Below the pieces are notes generated by a model. That model was not told where the DNA came from and ran no database searches. It saw only the letters and a program-made list of their open reading frames with translations. Below are positions 62,677 through 64,000 of a DNA stretch of 64,000 bases, piece after piece. A program made the translations under genes and the position numbers. This DNA is from Larkinella terrae (GTDB lineage: Bacteria > Bacteroidota > Bacteroidia > Cytophagales > Spirosomataceae), in the NCBI RefSeq assembly GCF_009668025.1, contig NZ_WJXZ01000004.1:62001-126000 (forward strand), written 5' to 3'. Numbering within the stretch: position 1 is the first letter of the stretch; each line of letters begins with the position of its first letter.

Positions 62677-64000
62677 ATGAGGTCAATTCCATCGCCCGGT
62701 TTTTCGCCGGTGCTTGCAACGGCTGTGGCATACAGGCGCATTGGCTGGCTATTTACCATTGCCTGGGGCGCCTTCGTCATTTTTCGACGGTTGCTGCGCG
62801 ATGGCATGTGGGCCGATGGATTGACGTATGCTGCCATATCCCGTAATATGGCCATCGGTAAAGGCTCGTTATGGGCACCGGTTTTTGCCAATTCGTTCTG
62901 GCTGCCCTACAACCAAACGGAAATCTTCTACGAACATCCCCCGCTGCTGTTTTACATTCAATCCTGGTTTTTCAGACTTTTGGGTGACACCTATGCCACC
63001 GAACGGATTTATTGTTTTGTCGTCCTGATCCTGATCATTGTCCTGATCATTCAGTTGTGGTGGCAGATGGTTCCGGCGGCTCATCTCCTGCACCGCTATG
63101 AATGGTTGCCGGTTTTGATCCTGTTTACCTGTTCGCTGACGGAGTGGACGTATGCCCAGAATTACCTGGACGCCACGATGAGCCTGTTCTGTCTGCTGGC
63201 CGTCAAATATACGATTGTAGGCTGGCAAAATCCCGGAAACTCATTTCTCGGCGCTTCGATCGCCGTTCTGGCGCTGGTAGCGGCTTTTCTGACGAAAGGG
63301 CCGGTGAGCCTGCACGTTCTGGCGGTTCCGGGACTGCTCGGGCTGTTTTACTACCGGCCCGTACAAATTGCCCCGGCCATTCGGTGGACGCTCGTCCTGA
63401 CCGGCGGTTTTTTATTGTTATTTTCGCTATTGCTGCTGTATGAGCCCGCCCGAATGTTTCTGCAAAGCTATTTTAATCAGCAGGTGTGGGCTGCGTTGAA
63501 CAATAAGCGCGAAGTATTACCAACGACGGCGGGTTTTCTCGGGCGAGCCTTCATCCTGAAGATTGTCCTGATCAATGCGGCCCCGGGCCTGCTCGTGATG
63601 GGGATTCTGTGGATAGTAAACCGGATTTGGTTCAAATCTTCAGCTTCGGTTAGCCCGCTTTCGGGGGTGGCCCGGTTTTTTGCCGCGCTCTGTTTGGCCG
63701 CGACAGCACCCATCATGGCCACCACCAAGCAATTTGATTACTACGTGGTACCGGCGCTACCCTACATTGCACTAGCACTAGCTGCCTGGATGGGTCCGCT
63801 ACTTCTGAAGGTGATTCAGGGGATCTCGCTGGAGCAACGCAGCCTGCGGATCGTGATGGCACTTGGCGGCATTGCCTGTCTGGCGACTGGTTTGTACAGC
63901 ATCACCATTGCCGGGACGCCTTACCACAGTTACCGCAATATTCTGGCCGATGTTCGCAAGATCGGCTCGATTGTGCCGTCCGATTCCAAGCTCGGCGTTT
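62677..64000 (+). CDS. Glycosyltransferase family 39-like membrane protein (3' end outside window)
   Basis: An open frame from ATG 62677 (MRSIPSPGFSPVLATAV) with no stop codon up to the window end, 441 codons so far. It has the GT-C layout: first helix at about 23-40, then LRDGMWADGLTYAAIS with the acidic residue of the first extracytoplasmic loop, YNQTEIFYEHPPLLFYIQS as in PMT/ArnT (E-x-H-P-P), and about eight further helices (for example RIYCFVVLILIIVLIIQLWW, ending near 400). A sister of the GT39 enzyme at 58073-59722. It probably transfers a sugar from a polyprenyl carrier to an envelope acceptor; the acceptor is unknown. Confidence 0.88.
   Translation, partial: MRSIPSPGFSPVLATAVAYRRIGWLFTIAWGAFVIFRRLLRDGMWADGLTYAAISRNMAIGKGSLWAPVFANSFWLPYNQTEIFYEHPPLLFYIQSWFFRLLGDTYATERIYCFVVLILIIVLIIQLWWQMVPAAHLLHRYEWLPVLILFTCSLTEWTYAQNYLDATMSLFCLLAVKYTIVGWQNPGNSFLGASIAVLALVAAFLTKGPVSLHVLAVPGLLGLFYYRPVQIAPAIRWTLVLTGGFLLLFSLLLLYEPARMFLQSYFNQQVWAALNNKREVLPTTAGFLGRAFILKIVLINAAPGLLVMGILWIVNRIWFKSSASVSPLSGVARFFAALCLAATAPIMATTKQFDYYVVPALPYIALALAAWMGPLLLKVIQGISLEQRSLRIVMALGGIACLATGLYSITIAGTPYHSYRNILADVRKIGSIVPSDSKLGV

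Overview
The window is chromosomal DNA from a member of the Bacteroidota, most likely Cytophagales near Spirosoma/Larkinella. This is inferred from gene content, not from rRNA. The evidence is a PorP/SprF-type outer-membrane protein next to a giant surface protein with a gliding-motility (type IX secretion, type B) C-terminal domain; a bacterial geranylgeranylglyceryl-phosphate synthase-like enzyme; promoters of the Bacteroidota form TTG-N19..21-TAnnTTTG; and a tRNA gene with no encoded CCA. Most of it is core genome on both strands, with tight operons and strong bidirectional terminators.

Layout. 1-5475: rhomboid protease (cut by the window start), dxs, aspartate kinase and PorP/SprF. 5729-9826: a 1365-residue secreted PKD/Ig-like protein. 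9938-14946: ruvB, an ArsR-type regulator, a DMT exporter, the ribosome-biogenesis GTPases der and era, and initiator tRNA-Met. 15245-22275: a five-gene signalling operon (REC-PAS-kinase, CHASE3-HAMP-GAF-kinase-REC3, single REC, CheR, CheB). 22279-26631: a lipoprotein, a secreted amidohydrolase and an M28 peptidase. 26956-37203: an alpha/beta hydrolase and an envelope-glycan block (flippase-like protein, two GT2, one GT9, a DUF2304 protein, a FkbM methyltransferase and two large unassigned membrane proteins). 37348-42946: gcvP, a small DUF protein, psd and glutamate dehydrogenase. 43283-46594: a DksA-like protein, two small membrane proteins, GGGP synthase and an AraC regulator. 46766-49043: acyl-CoA dehydrogenase and quinone oxidoreductase. 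49128-50896: an A+T-rich two-gene accessory cassette (XRE/ImmA-IrrE metallopeptidase plus an unknown acidic protein). 51078-54295: APH-type kinase, ACAD10/11-like dehydrogenase and DMT transporter. 54383-64000: deacetylase, SDR, CPBP protein, HAD phosphatase, two GT39 enzymes (the second cut by the window end), MogA/MoaB, a TrpD2-like protein and a PAP2 phosphatase.

Functional links. The signalling block has every part of a phosphorelay plus a methylation/demethylation pair, but no CheA, CheW or chemoreceptor in view. The glycan genes, PAP2 and both GT39 enzymes fit polyprenyl-phosphate-sugar chemistry at the envelope. The APH kinase and its overlapping acyl-CoA dehydrogenase look like split halves of animal ACAD10/ACAD11, which suggests 4-hydroxyacyl-CoA catabolism.

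The best candidate for something undescribed is the 49128-50896 cassette. It has its own Bacteroidota promoter, a perfect 19-bp palindrome over the -7 box, and a perfect 44-bp palindrome insulating it upstream. Four palindromic intergenic elements (24945-25022, 47985-48063, 55316-55335, 56184-56295) look like dispersed repeats.
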